A stretch of DNA of 64,000 nucleotides from Cornus controversa (Eukaryota; Streptophyta; Magnoliopsida; Cornales; Cornaceae). The notes beneath the pieces are model-generated. The model was not told the DNA's origin, made no database searches, and was given only the letters and a program-made list of their open reading frames with translations. The translations under genes and the position numbers were made by a program. The stretch covers positions 868,001 to 932,000 of the forward strand of contig CM048850.1 of the NCBI GenBank assembly GCA_026545225.1. Direction: 5' to 3'. Below, piece by piece: positions 10,447-23,911 of the stretch (position 1 is the first letter of the stretch; every line of letters begins with the position of its first letter).

Positions 10447-11792
10447 TTTGAGTTGTTTTGGTTTTAAAAGTCCCATTCCAAGAGAAATCGTGCTATACTC
10501 AGAATCATGCATTGCTTTGTGCCAAATTCGACCGTTTAGACGTCGAAAAGAAACAACGAGCATGTCGATCCCAACTTGATCCTGTTCTGTTTGAGTCATT
10601 TTATTCAATACCAGCAATTCGTAGCAAAAATTGTGCATGATCACAACTGTAGGATGCTTTGTGACGAATTTGACCGTCTAGACATCGAAAAGAAAGGAGC
10701 AAGTCAACAACGATTTTAAACTTGCTTTGTCTGAGTTGCTTCGACTCGAAAAGTCCCATTCCAGGAGAAATTATGTCGTGCGTTGCTTTTCCCCGAATTC
10801 GACCATCTGGAAGTCCGAAAGAAACAATGTGCACGTCAATCCGGTCTCCATCCATTTTTGTTTGATTTGTTCTTATTCGAAAAGACCCATTCCAAGAAGA
10901 AACCTTGCACGATCATAAACCGTGCGGTGTTTTGTGCCAGATTCTGCCGTCTTGACTTGCAGAAGAAATGAGCATCGCAACAACGATTGTAAACTAGTTT
11001 CTTTTGAGTTGTTTTGATTCGAAAAGTCCGATTCCTTGAGAAATCTTGCCACAATCAGTTTCGTATGTTGCTTTTTGCGAAACTCCACCGATTTGATGTC
11101 CAAAAGAAATGACAAGCACGTTGATCAGATCTTCATCCTACTTTTTTTGAGTAGTTATGAATCGAAGTGAGCAACTCCATGTAGAAATCGTGTATGATAA
11201 CAACCTTGTGCTGCTTTGTGCCAACTTTGATTGTCTGGACGTTTAAAAGGAACAATGAGCAAGCTATCAACGATTTAAAGTAGTTTTGTTTGAGTTATTT
11301 TGATTCGAGAAGCCCCATTCCTAGAGAAATCGTGCCACAATCAGAATTATACGTTGTTAGTTGCCAAATTAGACCGTCAAGACGTCCAAAAGAAACGACG
11401 AGCATGTCGATCTGATCTTCATCATGTTTTGTTTGAGTCGTTATGAATCGAAAAGAACAATTCCTTGCAGAAATCAAGCATGACAACAACAGTTTTAAAC
11501 TAGCTTTGTTTGAGATGCTTTGATTTAAAAAGTCCCATTCCTAGAGAAATTGTGCCATAATTAAAACCGTACGTTGCTTTTTCCCGAATTCGACCGTCTG
11601 AACGTCAAAAGCAAACAATGATCGTGCCAATCCGATCTTCATCCTATTTTGTTTAAGTCGTTCTGATTCAGAAAGAGCAATTCTTTACAGAAATGGTGCG
11701 TGATCACAACCGTATGGTGCTTTGTGCCAAAATCGACCATATGTACATCCGAAAGAAATGGGCATGGCAACAACAATTTTGAACTAGCTTCA
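10447..11792. repeat. HOR unit u8, type a (1346 bp)
   Basis: a type with two private changes, CATCGAAAAG in B1 and GACCATCTGG in A2; both are bases seen in other units, so they may be conversions rather than new mutations. Confidence 0.92.
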
Positions 11793-13138
11793 TTTGAGTT
11801 ATTTTGATTTTAAAAGTCCCAATACAAGAGAAATCGTGCTATACTCAGAATCATGCATTGCTTTGTGCCAAATTCGACCGTTTAGACGTCGAAAAGAAAC
11901 AACGAGCATGTCGATCCCAACTTGATCCTGTTCTGTTTGAGTCATTTTATTCAATACCAGCAATTCGTAGCAGAAATTGTGCATGATCACAACTGTAGGA
12001 TGATTTGTGACGAATTCGACTGTCTAGCCATCCAAAAGAAAGGAGCAAGTCAACAACGATTTTAAGCTTGCGTTGTCTGAGTTGCTTCGACTCGAAAAGT
12101 CCTATTCTAGGAGAAATTATGTCGTGCGTTGCTTTTTCCCGAATTCGACCTTCTGAAAGTCCGAAAGAAACAATGTGCACGTCAATCCGGTCTCCATCCA
12201 TTTTTGTTTGATTTGTTCTTATTCGAAAAGACCCATTCCAAGAAGAAACCTTGCACGATCATAAACCGTGCGGTGTTTTGTGCCAGATTCTGCCGTCTTG
12301 ACTTGCAGAAGAAATGAGCATCGCAACAACGATTGTAAACTAGTTTCTTTTGAGTTGTTTTGATTCGAAAAGTCCGATTCCTTGAGAAATCTTGCCACAA
12401 TCAGTTTCGTATGTTGCTTTTTGCGAAACTCCACCGATTTGATGTCCAAAAGAAATGACAAGCACGTTGATCAGATCTTCATCCTACTTTTTTTGAGTAG
12501 TTATGAATCGAAGTGAGCAACTCCATGTAGAAATCGTGTATGATGACAACCTTGTGCTGCTTTGTGCCAACTTTGATTGTCTGGACGTTTAAAAGGAACA
12601 ATGAGCAAGCTATCAACGATTTAAAGTAGTTTTGTTTGAGTTATTTTGATTCGAGAAGCCCCATTCCTAGAGAAATCGTGCCACAATCAGAATTATACGT
12701 TGTTAGTTGCCAAATTAGACCGTCAAGACGTCCAAAAGAAACGACGAGCATGTCGATCTGATCTTCATCATGTTTTGTTTGAGTCGTTATGAATCGAAAA
12801 GAACAATTCCTTGCAGAAATCAAGCATGACAACAACAGTTTTAAACTAGCTTTGTTTGAGATGCTTTGATTTAAAAAGTCCCATTCCTAGAGAAATTGTG
12901 CCATAATTAAAACCGTACGTTGCTTTTTCCCGAATTCGACCGTCTGAACGTCAAAAGCAAACAATGATCGTGCCAATCCGATCTTCATCCTATTTTGTTT
13001 AAGTCGTTCTGATTCAGAAAGAGCAATTCTTTACAGAAATGGTGCGTGATCACAACCGTATGGTGCTTTGTGCCAAAATCGACCATATGTACATCCGAAA
13101 GAAATGGGCATGGCAACAACAATTTTGAACTAGCTTCA
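11793..13138. repeat. HOR unit u9, b/a hybrid (1346 bp)
   Basis: Same junction as u5, here within 12157-12161, so copied rather than formed again. Confidence 0.9.
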
Positions 13139-14485
13139 TTTGAGTTATTTTGATTTTAAAAGTCCCAATACAAGAGAAATCGTGCTATACTCAGAATCAT
13201 GCATTGCTTTGTGCCAAATTCGACCGTTTAGACGTCGAAAAGAAACAACGAGCATGTCGATCCCAACTTGATCCTGTTCTGTTTGAGTCATTTTATTCAA
13301 TACCAGCAATTCGTAGCAGAAATTGTGCATGATCACAACTGTAGGATGATTTGTGACGAATTCGACTGTCTAGCCATCCAAAAGAAAGGAGCAAGTCAAC
13401 AACGATTTTAAGCTTGCGTTGTCTGAGTTGCTTCGACTCGAAAAGTCCTATTCTAGGAGAAATTATGTCGTGCGTTGCTTTTTCCCGAATTCGACCTTCT
13501 GAAAGTCTGAAAGAAATAATGTGCACGTCAATCCGGTCTCCATCCATTTTTGTCTGATTTGTTCTTATTCGAAAAGACCCATTCCAAGAAGAAACCTTGC
13601 AAGATCATAAACCGTACGGTGTTTTGTGCCAGATTCTACCGTCTTGACTTACAGAAGAAATGAGCATCGCAACAACAATTTTAAACTAGTTTCGTTTGAG
13701 TTGTTTTGATTCGAAAAGTCCGATTCCTTGAGAAATCTTGCCACAATCAGTTTCGTATGTTGCTTTTTACGAAACTCGACCGGTTTGATGTCCAAAAGAA
13801 ACGACAAGCACGTTGATCAGATCTTCATCCTACTTTTTTTGAGTAGTTATGAATCGAAGTGAGCAACTCCGGGTAGAAATCGTGTATGATGACAACCTTG
13901 TGCTGCTTTGTGCCAACTTTGATTGTCTGGACGTTTAAAAGGAACAATGAGCAAGCTATCAATGATTTTAAACTAGTTTCATTTGAGTTATTTTGATTCG
14001 AGATGCCCCATTCCTAGAGAAATCTTGCCACAATCAGAATTGTACGTTGCTGGTTGCCAAATTAGACCGTCAAGACGTCCAAAAGAAATGACAAGCATGT
14101 CGATCCGATCTTCATCATGTTCTGTTTGAGTCTTTATGAATCGAAATGAACAATTTCTTGTAGAAATCATGCATGACAACAACAGTTTTAAATTAGCTTT
14201 GTTCGAGATGCTTTGATTTAAAAAGTCCCATTCCTAGAGAAATTGTGCCATAATTAAAACCGTACGTTGCTTTTTCCCGAATTCAACCGTCTGGACGTCA
14301 AAAGCAAACAATGATCGTGCCAATCTGATCTTAATCCTATTTTGTTTAAGTCGTTCTGATTAAAAGAGAGCAATTCTTTACAGAAATGGTGCGTGATCAC
14401 AACCGTATGGTGCTTTGTGCCAAAATCGACCATATGTACATCCGAAAGAAATGGGCATGGCAACAACAATTTTGAACTAGCTTCA
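13139..14485. repeat. HOR unit u10, type b (1347 bp)
   Basis: Carries all b markers; matches u6 at +5386 bp. Confidence 0.92.
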
Positions 14486-15832
14486 TTTGAGTTGTTTTGA
14501 TTTTAAAAGTCCCATTCCAAGAGAAATCGTGCTATACTCAGAATCATGCATTGCTTTGTGCCAAATTCGACGATTTAGACGTCGAAAAGAAACAACGAGC
14601 ATGTCGATCCCAACTTGATCCGGTTCTGTTTGAGTCATTTTATTCAATACCAGCAATTCATAGCAGATATTGTGCATAATCACAATTGTAGGATGCTTTG
14701 TGACAAATTCGACCGTCTAGACATCGAAAAGAAAGGAGCAAGTCAACAACGATTTTAAACTTGCTTTGTCTGAGTTGCTTCGACTCGAAAAGTCCCATTG
14801 CTTGACAAATTATGTTGTGCATTGCTTTTTCCCGAATTTGACCGTCTGAAAGTCTGAAAGAAATAATGTGCACGTCAATCCGGTCTCCATCCATTTTTGT
14901 TTGATTTGTTCTTATTCGAAAAGACCCATTCCAAGAAGAAACCTTGCACGATCATAAACTGTACGGTATTTTGTGCCAGATTCTACCGTCTTGACTTACA
15001 GAAAAAATGAGCATCGCAACAAGAATTTTAAACTAGTTTCGTTTGAGTTGTTTTGATTCGAAAAGTCCCATTCCTTCAGAAATCTTGCCACAATCAGTTT
15101 CGTAAGTAGCTTTTTACGAAACTCGACCGGTTTGATGTCCAAAACAAACGACAAGCACGTTGATCAGATATTCATCCTAGTTTTTTTGAGTAGTTATAAA
15201 TCGAAGTGTGCAACTCCGTGTAGAAATCGTGTATGATGACAACCTTGTGCTGCTTTGTGCCAACTTTGATTGTCTGGACGTTTAAAAGGAATAATGAGCA
15301 AGCTATCAACGATTTTAAACTAGTTTCATTTGAGTTATTTAGATTCGAGAAGCCCCATTCCTAGAGAAATTGTGCCACAATCAGAATTATACGTTGCTAG
15401 TTGCCAAATTAGACCGTCAAGACATCCAAAAGAAACGACGAGCATGTCGATCCGATCTTAATCATGTTCTGTTTGAGTCTTTATGAATCAAAAAGAACAA
15501 TTCCTTGAAGAAATCAAGCAAGACAACAACAGTTTTAAACGAGCTTTGTTCGAGATGCTTTGATTTAAAAAGTCCCATTCCTAGAGAAATTGTGCCATAA
15601 TTAAAACCGTACGTTGCTTTTTCCCGAATTCGACCGTTTGAATGTCAAAAGCAAACAATGATCGTGCCAATCCGATCTTCATCCTATTTTGTTTAAGTCG
15701 TTCTGATTCAGAAAGAGCAATTCTTTACAGAAATGGTGCGTGATCACAACCGTATGGTTCTTTGTGCCAAAATCGACCATATGTACATCCGAAAGAAATG
15801 CGCATGGCAACAACAATTTTGAACTAGCTTCA
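14486..15832. repeat. HOR unit u11, type c (1347 bp)
   Basis: c type with C at 15145 as in u3; 10-bp dyad at 15096-15123. Confidence 0.92.
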
Positions 15833-17178
15833 TTTGAGTTGTTTTGGTTTTAAAAGTCCCATTCCAAGAGAAATCGTGCTATACTCAGAATCATGCATTG
15901 CTTTGTGCCAAATTCGACCGTTTAGACGTCGAAAAGAAACAACGAGCATGTCGATCCCAACTTGATCCTGTTCTGTTTGAGTCATTTTATTCAATACCAG
16001 CAATTCGTAGCAAAAATTGTGCATGATCACAACTGTAGGATGCTTTGTGACGAATTTGACCGTCTAGACATCCAAAAGAAAGGAGCAAGTCAACAACGAT
16101 TTTAAACTTGCTTTGTCTGAGTTGCTTCGACTCGAAAAGTCCCATTCCAGGAGAAATTATGTCGTGCGTTGCTTTTCCCCGAATTCGACCGTCTGGAAGT
16201 CCGAAAGAAACAATGTGCACGTCAATCCGGTCTCCATCCATTTTTGTTTGATTTGTTCTTATTCGAAAAGACCCATTCCAAGAAGAAACCTTGCACGATC
16301 ATAAACCGTGCGGTGTTTTGTGCCAGATTCTGCCGTCTTGACTTGCAGAAGAAATGAGCATCGCAACAACGATTGTAAACTAGTTTCTTTTGAGTTGTTT
16401 TGATTCGAAAAGTCCGATTCCTTGAGAAATCTTGCCACAATCAGTTTCGTATGTTGCTTTTTGCGAAACTCCACCGATTTGATGTCCAAAAGAAAGGACA
16501 AGCACGTTGATCAGATCTTCATCCTACTTTTTTTGAGTAGTTATGAATCGAAGTGAGCAACTCCATGTAGAAATCGTGTATGATAACAACCTTGTGCTGC
16601 TTTGTGCCAACTTTGATTGTCTGGACGTTTAAAAGGAACAATGAGCAAGCTATCAACGATTTAAAGTAGTTTTGTTTGAGTTATTTTGATTCGAGAAGCC
16701 CCATTCCTAGAGAAATCGTGCCACAATCAGAATTATACGTTGTTAGTTGCCAAATTAGACCGTCAAGACGTCCAAAAGAAACGACGAGCATGTCGATCTG
16801 ATCTTCATCATGTTTTGTTTGAGTCGTTATGAATCGAAAAGAACAATTCCTTGCAGAAATCAAGCATGACAACAACAGTTTTAAACTAGCTTTGTTTGAG
16901 ATGCTTTGATTTAAAAAGTCCCATTCCTAGAGAAATTGTGCCATAATTAAAACCGTACGTTGCTTTTTCCCGAATTCGACCGTCTGAACGTCAAAAGCAA
17001 ACAATGATCGTGCCAATCCGATCTTCATCCTATTTTGTTTAAGTCGTTCTGATTCAGAAAGAGCAATTCTTTACAGAAATGGTGCGTGATCACAACCGTA
17101 TGGTGCTTTGTGCCAAAATCGACCATATGTACATCCGAAAGAAATGGGCATGGCAACAACAATTTTGAACTAGCTTCA
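15833..17178. repeat. HOR unit u12, type a (1346 bp)
   Basis: a type; private G in AAAGGACAAG near 16495. Confidence 0.92.
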
Positions 17179-18524
17179 TTTGAGTTATTTTGATTTTAAA
17201 AGTCCCAATACAAGAGAAATCGTGCTATACTCAGAATCATGCATTGCTTTGTGCCAAATTCGACCGTTTAGACGTCGAAAAGAAACAACGAGCATGTCGA
17301 TCCCAACTTGATCCTGTTCTGTTTGAGTCATTTTATTCAATACCAGCAATTCGTAGCAGAAATTGTGCATGATCACAACTGTAGGATGATTTGTGACGAA
17401 TTCGACTGTCTAGCCATCCAAAAGAAAGGAGCAAGTCAACAACGATTTTAAGCTTGCGTTGTCTGAGTTGCTTCGACTCGAAAAGTCCTATTCTAGGAGA
17501 AATTATGTCGTGCGTTGCTTTTTCCCGAATTCGACCTTCTGAAAGTCCGAAAGAAACAATGTGCACGTCAATCCGGTCTCCATCCATTTTTGTTTGATTT
17601 GTTCTTATTCGAAAAGACCCATTCCAAGAAGAAACCTTGCACGATCATAAACCGTGCGGTGTTTTGTGCCAGATTCTGCCGTCTTGACTTGCAGAAGAAA
17701 TGAGCATCGCAACAACGATTGTAAACTAGTTTCTTTTGAGTTGTTTTGATTCGAAAAGTCCGATTCCTTGAGAAATCTTGCCACAATCAGTTTCGTATGT
17801 TGCTTTTTGCGAAACTCCACCGATTTGATGTCCAAAAGAAATGACAAGCACGTTGATCAGATCTTCATCCTACTTTTTTTGAGTAGTTATGAATCGAAGT
17901 GAGCAACTCCATGTAGAAATCGTGTATGATGACAACCTTGTGCTGCTTTGTGCCAACTTTGATTGTCTGGACGTTTAAAAGGAACAATGAGCAAGCTATC
18001 AACGATTTAAAGTAGTTTTGTTTGAGTTATTTTGATTCGAGAAGCCCCATTCCTAGAGAAATCGTGCCACAATCAGAATTATACGTTGTTAGTTGCCAAA
18101 TTAGACCGTCAAGACGTCCAAAAGAAACGACGAGCATGTCGATCTGATCTTCATCATGTTTTGTTTGAGTCGTTATGAATCGAAAAGAACAATTCCTTGC
18201 AGAAATCAAGCATGACAACAACAGTTTTAAACTAGCTTTGTTTGAGATGCTTTGATTTAAAAAGTCCCATTCCTAGAGAAATTGTGCCATAATTAAAACC
18301 GTACGTTGCTTTTTCCCGAATTCGACCGTCTGAACGTCAAAAGCAAACAATGATCGTGCCAATCCGATCTTCATCCTATTTTGTTTAAGTCGTTCTGATT
18401 CAGAAAGAGCAATTCTTTACAGAAATGGTGCGTGATCACAACCGTATGGTGCTTTGTGCCAAAATCGACCATATGTACATCCGAAAGAAATGGGCATGGC
18501 AACAACAATTTTGAACTAGCTTCA
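17179..18524. repeat. HOR unit u13, b/a hybrid (1346 bp)
   Basis: Third copy of the hybrid, junction within 17543-17547. Confidence 0.9.
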
Positions 18525-19871
18525 TTTGAGTTATTTTGATTTTAAAAGTCCCAATACAAGAGAAATCGTGCTATACTCAGAATCATGCATTGCTTTGTGC
18601 CAAATTCGACCGTTTAGACGTCGAAAAGAAACAACGAGCATGTCGATCCCAACTTGATCCTGTTCTGTTTGAGTCATTTTATTCAATACCAGCAATTCGT
18701 AGCAGAAATTGTGCATGATCACAACTGTAGGATGATTTGTGACGAATTCGACTGTCTAGCCATCCAAAAGAAAGGAGCAAGTCAACAACGATTTTAAGCT
18801 TGCGTTGTCTGAGTTGCTTCGACTCGAAAAGTCCTATTCTAGGAGAAATTATGTCGTGCGTTGCTTTTTCCCGAATTCGACCTTCTGAAAGTCTGAAAGA
18901 AATAATGTGCACGTCAATCCGGTCTCCATCCATTTTTGTCTGATTTGTTCTTATTCGAAAAGACCCATTCCAAGAAGAAACCTTGCAAGATCATAAACCG
19001 TACGGTGTTTTGTGCCAGATTCTACCGTCTTGACTTACAGAAGAAATGAGCATCGCAACAACAATTTTAAACTAGTTTCGTTTGAGTTGTTTTGATTCGA
19101 AAAGTCCGATTCCTTGAGAAATCTTGCCACAATCAGTTTCGTATGTTGCTTTTTACGAAACTCGACCGGTTTGATGTCCAAAAGAAACGACAAGCACGTT
19201 GATCAGATCTTCATCCTACTTTTTTTGAGTAGTTATGAATCGAAGTGAGCAACTCCGGGTAGAAATCGTGTATGATGACAACCTTGTGCTGCTTTGTGCC
19301 AACTTTGATTGTCTGGACGTTTAAAAGGAACAATGAGCAAGCTATCAATGATTTTAAACTAGTTTCATTTGAGTTATTTTGATTCGAGATGCCCCATTCC
19401 TAGAGAAATCTTGCCACAATCAGAATTGTACGTTGCTGGTTGCCAAATTAGACCGTCAAGACGTCCAAAAGAAATGACAAGCATGTCGATCCGATCTTCA
19501 TCATGTTCTGTTTGAGTCTTTATGAATCGAAATGAACAATTTCTTGTAGAAATCATGCATGACAACAACAGTTTTAAATTAGCTTTGTTCGAGATGCTTT
19601 GATTTAAAAAGTCCCATTCCTAGAGAAATTGTGCCATAATTAAAACCGTACGTTGCTTTTTCCCGAATTCAACCGTCTGGACGTCAAAAGCAAACAATGA
19701 TCGTGCCAATCTGATCTTAATCCTATTTTGTTTAAGTCGTTCTGATTAAAAGAGAGCAATTCTTTACAGAAATGGTGCGTGATCACAACCGTATGGTGCT
19801 TTGTGCCAAAATCGACCATATGTACATCCGAAAGAAATGGGCATGGCAACAACAATTTTGAACTAGCTTCA
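18525..19871. repeat. HOR unit u14, type b (1347 bp)
   Basis: Matches u10 and u6; last b unit in the window. Confidence 0.92.
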
Positions 19872-21218
19872 TTTGAGTTGTTTTGATTTTAAAAGTCCCA
19901 TTCCAAGAGAAATCGTGCTATACTCAGAATCATGCATTGCTTTGTGCCAAATTCGACGATTTAGACGTCGAAAAGAAACAACGAGCATGTCGATCCCAAC
20001 TTGATCCGGTTCTGTTTGAGTCATTTTATTCAATACCAGCAATTCATAGCAGATATTGTGCATAATCACAATTGTAGGATGCTTTGTGACAAATTCGACC
20101 GTCTAGACATCGAAAAGAAAGGAGCAAGTCAACAACGATTTTAAACTTGCTTTGTCTGAGTTGCTTCGACTCGAAAAGTCCCATTGCTTGACAAATTATG
20201 TTGTGCATTGCTTTTTCCCGAATTTGACCGTCTGAAAGTCTGAAAGAAATAATGTGCACGTCAATCCGGTCTCCATCCATTTTTGTTTGATTTGTTCTTA
20301 TTCGAAAAGACCCATTCCAAGAAGAAACCTTGCACGATCATAAACTGTACGGTATTTTGTGCCAGATTCTACCGTCTTGACTTACAGAAAAAATGAGCAT
20401 CGCAACAAGAATTTTAAACTAGTTTCGTTTGAGTTGTTTTGATTCGAAAAGTCCCATTCCTTCAGAAATCTTGCCACAATCAGTTTCGTAAGTAGCTTTT
20501 TACGAAACTCGACCGGTTTGATGTCCAAAAGAAACGACAAGCACGTTGATCAGATATTCATCCTAGTTTTTTTGAGTAGTTATAAATCGAAGTGTGCAAC
20601 TCCGTGTAGAAATCGTGTATGATGACAACCTTGTGCTGCTTTGTGCCAACTTTGATTGTCTGGACGTTTAAAAGGAATAATGAGCAAGCTATCAACGATT
20701 TTAAACTAGTTTCATTTGAGTTATTTAGATTCGAGAAGCCCCATTCCTAGAGAAATTGTGCCACAATCAGAATTATACGTTGCTAGTTGCCAAATTAGAC
20801 CGTCAAGACATCCAAAAGAAACGACGAGCATGTCGATCCGATCTTAATCATGTTCTGTTTGAGTCTTTATGAATCAAAAAGAACAATTCCTTGAAGAAAT
20901 CAAGCAAGACAACAACAGTTTTAAACGAGCTTTGTTCGAGATGCTTTGATTTAAAAAGTCCCATTCCTAGAGAAATTGTGCCATAATTAAAACCGTACGT
21001 TGCTTTTTCCCGAATTTGACCGTTTGAATGTCAAAAGCAAACAATGATCGTGCCAATCCGATCTTCATCCTATTTTGTTTAAGTCGTTCTGATTCAGAAA
21101 GAGCAATTCTTTACAGAAATGGTGCGTGATCACAACCGTATGGTTCTTTGTGCCAAAATCGACCATATGTACATCCGAAAGAAATGCGCATGGCAACAAC
21201 AATTTTGAACTAGCTTCA
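19872..21218. repeat. HOR unit u15, type c (1347 bp)
   Basis: c type, G at 20531; A5 reads CCCGAATTTGACC, losing the EcoRI-type GAATTC seen in sister units. Confidence 0.92.
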
Positions 21219-22564
21219 TTTGAGTTGTTTTGGTTTTAAAAGTCCCATTCCAAGAGAAATCGTGCTATACTCAGAATCATGCATTGCTTTGTGCCAAATT
21301 CGACCGTTTAGACGTCGAAAAGAAACAACGAGCATGTCGATCCCAACTTGATCCTGTTCTGTTTGAGTCATTTTATTCAATACCAGCAATTCGTAGCAAA
21401 AATTGTGCATGATCACAACTGTAGGATGCTTTGTGACGAATTTGACCGTCTAGACATCCAAAAGAAAGGAGCAAGTCAACAACGATTTTAAACTTGCTTT
21501 GTCTGAGTTGCTTCGACTCGAAAAGTCCCATTCCAGGAGAAATTATGTCGTGCGTTGCTTTTCCCCGAATTCGACCGTCTGGAAGTCCGAAAGAAACAAT
21601 GTGCACGTCAATCCGGTCTCCATCCATTTTTGTTTGATTTGTTCTTATTCGAAAAGACCCATTCCAAGAAGAAACCTTGCACGATCATAAACCGTGCGGT
21701 GTTTTGTGCCAGATTCTGCCGTCTTGACTTGCAGAAGAAATGAGCATCGCAACAACGATTGTAAACTAGTTTCTTTTGAGTTGTTTTGATTCGAAAAGTC
21801 CGATTCCTTGAGAAATCTTGCCACAATCAGTTTCGTATGTTGCTTTTTGCGAAACTCCACCGATTTGATGTCCAAAAGAAATGACAAGCACGTTGATCAG
21901 ATCTTCATCCTACTTTTTTTGAGTAGTTATGAATCGAAGTGAGCAACTCCATGTAGAAATCGTGTATGATAACAACCTTGTGCTGCTTTGTGCCAACTTT
22001 GATTGTCTGGACGTTTAAAAGGAACAATGAGCAAGCTATCAACGATTTAAAGTAGTTTTGTTTGAGTTATTTTGATTCGAGAAGCCCCATTCCTAGAGAA
22101 ATCGTGCCATAATCAGAATTATACGTTGCTAGTTGCCAAATTAGACCGTCAAGACGTCCAAAAGAAACGACGAGCATGTCGATCTGATCTTCATCATGTT
22201 TTGTTTGTGTCGTTATGAATCGAAAAGAACAATTCCTTGCAGAAATCAAGCATGACAACACCAGCTTTAAACTAGCTTTGTTTGAGATGCTTTGATTTAA
22301 AAAGTCCCATTCCTAGAGAAATTGTGCCATAATTAAAACCGTACGTTGCTTTTTCCCGAATTCGACCGTCTGAACGTCAAAAGCAAACAATGATCGTGCC
22401 AATCCGATCTTCATCCTATTTTGTTTAAGTCGTTCTGATTCAGAAAGAGCAATTCTTTACAGAAATGGTGCGTGATCACAACCGTATGGTGCTTTGTGCC
22501 AAAATCGACCATATGTACATCCGAAAGAAATGGGCATGGCAACAACAATTTTGAACTAGCTTCA
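21219..22564. repeat. HOR unit u16, type a variant (1346 bp)
   Basis: a type up to B3, then departs: GTGCCATAATCAG and TGCTAGTTGCC in A4, TTTGTGTCGT and ACACCAGCTTTAAAC in B4. Start of the loss of regular order. Confidence 0.9.
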
Positions 22565-23911
22565 TTTGAGTTATTTTGATTTTAAAAGTCCCATTCCAAG
22601 AGAAATCGTGTTATACTCAGAATCATGCATTGCTTTGTGCCAAATTCGACCGTTTAGACGTCGAAAAGAAACAACGAGCATGTCGATCCCAACTTGATCC
22701 TGTTCTGTTTGAGTCATTTTATTCAATACCAGCAATTCGTAGCAAAAATTGTGCATGATCACAACTGTAGGATGATTTGTGACGAATTCGACTGTCTAGA
22801 CATCCAAAAGAAAGGAGCAAGTCAACAACGATTTTAAACTTGCTTTGTCTGAGTTGCTTCGACTCGAAAAGTCCCATTGCTTGACAAATTATGTTGTGCG
22901 TTGCTTTTTCCTGAATTTGACCGTCTGAAAGTCTGAAAGAAATAATGTGCACGTCAATCCGGTCTCCATCCATTTTTGTTTGATTTGTTCTTATTCGAAA
23001 AGACCCATTCCAAGAAGAAACCTTGCACGATCATAAACCGTACGGTATTTTGTGCCAGATTCTACCGTCTTGACTTACAGAAAAAATGAGCATCGCAACA
23101 AGAATTTTAAACTAGTTTCGTTTGAGTTGTTTTGATTCGAAAAGTCCCATTCCTTCAGAAATCTTACCACAATCAGTTTCGTAAGTAGCTTTTTACGAAA
23201 CTCGACCGGTTTGATGTCCAAAAGAAACGACAAGCACGTTGATCAGATATTCATCCTAGTTTTTTTGAGTAGTTATGAATCGAAGTGTGCAACTCCGTGT
23301 AGAAATCGTGTATGATGACAACCTTGTGCTGCTTTGTGCCAACTTTGATTGTCTGGACGTTTAAAAGGAATAATGAGCAAGCTATCAACGATTTTAAACT
23401 AGTTTCATTTGAGTTATTTAGATTCGAGAAGCCCCATTCCTAGAGAAATTGTGCCACAATCAGAATTGTACGTTGCTGGTTGCCAAATTAGACCGTCAAG
23501 ACGTCCAAAAGAAACGACAAGCATGTCGATCCGATCTTCATCATGTTCTGTTTGAGTCTTTATGAATCGAAATGAACAATTCCTTGCAGAAATCAAGCAT
23601 GACAACAACAGTTTTAAATTAGCTTTGTTCGAGATGCTTTGATTTAAAAAGTCCCATTCCTAGAGAAATTGTGCCATAATTAAAACCGTACGTTGCTTTT
23701 TCCCGAATTCGACCGTCTGGACGTCAAAAGCAAACAATGATCGTGCCAATCTGATCTTAATCCTATTTTGTTTAAGTCGTTCTGATTAAAAGAGAGCAAT
23801 GCTTTATAGAAATGGTGCGTGATCACAACCGTATGGTGCTTTGTGCCAAAATCGACCATATGTACATCCGAAAGAAATGGGCATGGCAACAACAATTTTG
23901 AACTAGCTTCA
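22565..23911. repeat. HOR unit u17, mosaic, c-like (1347 bp)
   Basis: A1 and B1 resemble a/b units; from A2 (CATTGCTTGACAAATTATG) it is c-like with the 10-bp dyad at 23175-23202. Shares CTTACCAC with u18. A4 has GTACGTTGCTGG, partway to the right-domain form. Confidence 0.85.

Larger units (their letters stand above)
10447..15832. repeat. Four-unit super-repeat, copy 2, 5386 bp
   Basis: Order a (u8), hybrid (u9), b (u10), c (u11). Private changes include GACATCGAAAAG near 10686 and ACCATCTGG near 10804 in u8. Its c unit has C at 15145, as u3 does at 4373, where u7 and u15 have G. Confidence 0.93.
15833..21218. repeat. Four-unit super-repeat, copy 3, 5386 bp
   Basis: Order a (u12), hybrid (u13), b (u14), c (u15). 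Private changes include AAAGGACAAG near 16495 in u12 and CGAATTTGACC in A5 of u15 near 21013. This is the last copy of the regular four-unit cycle. Confidence 0.93.

Noticed and set aside
5061-21218. The 5386-bp repeats as an assembly artefact
   Set aside because: Each copy has its own private substitutions, which argues for real copies, although only long-read depth can settle the copy number.
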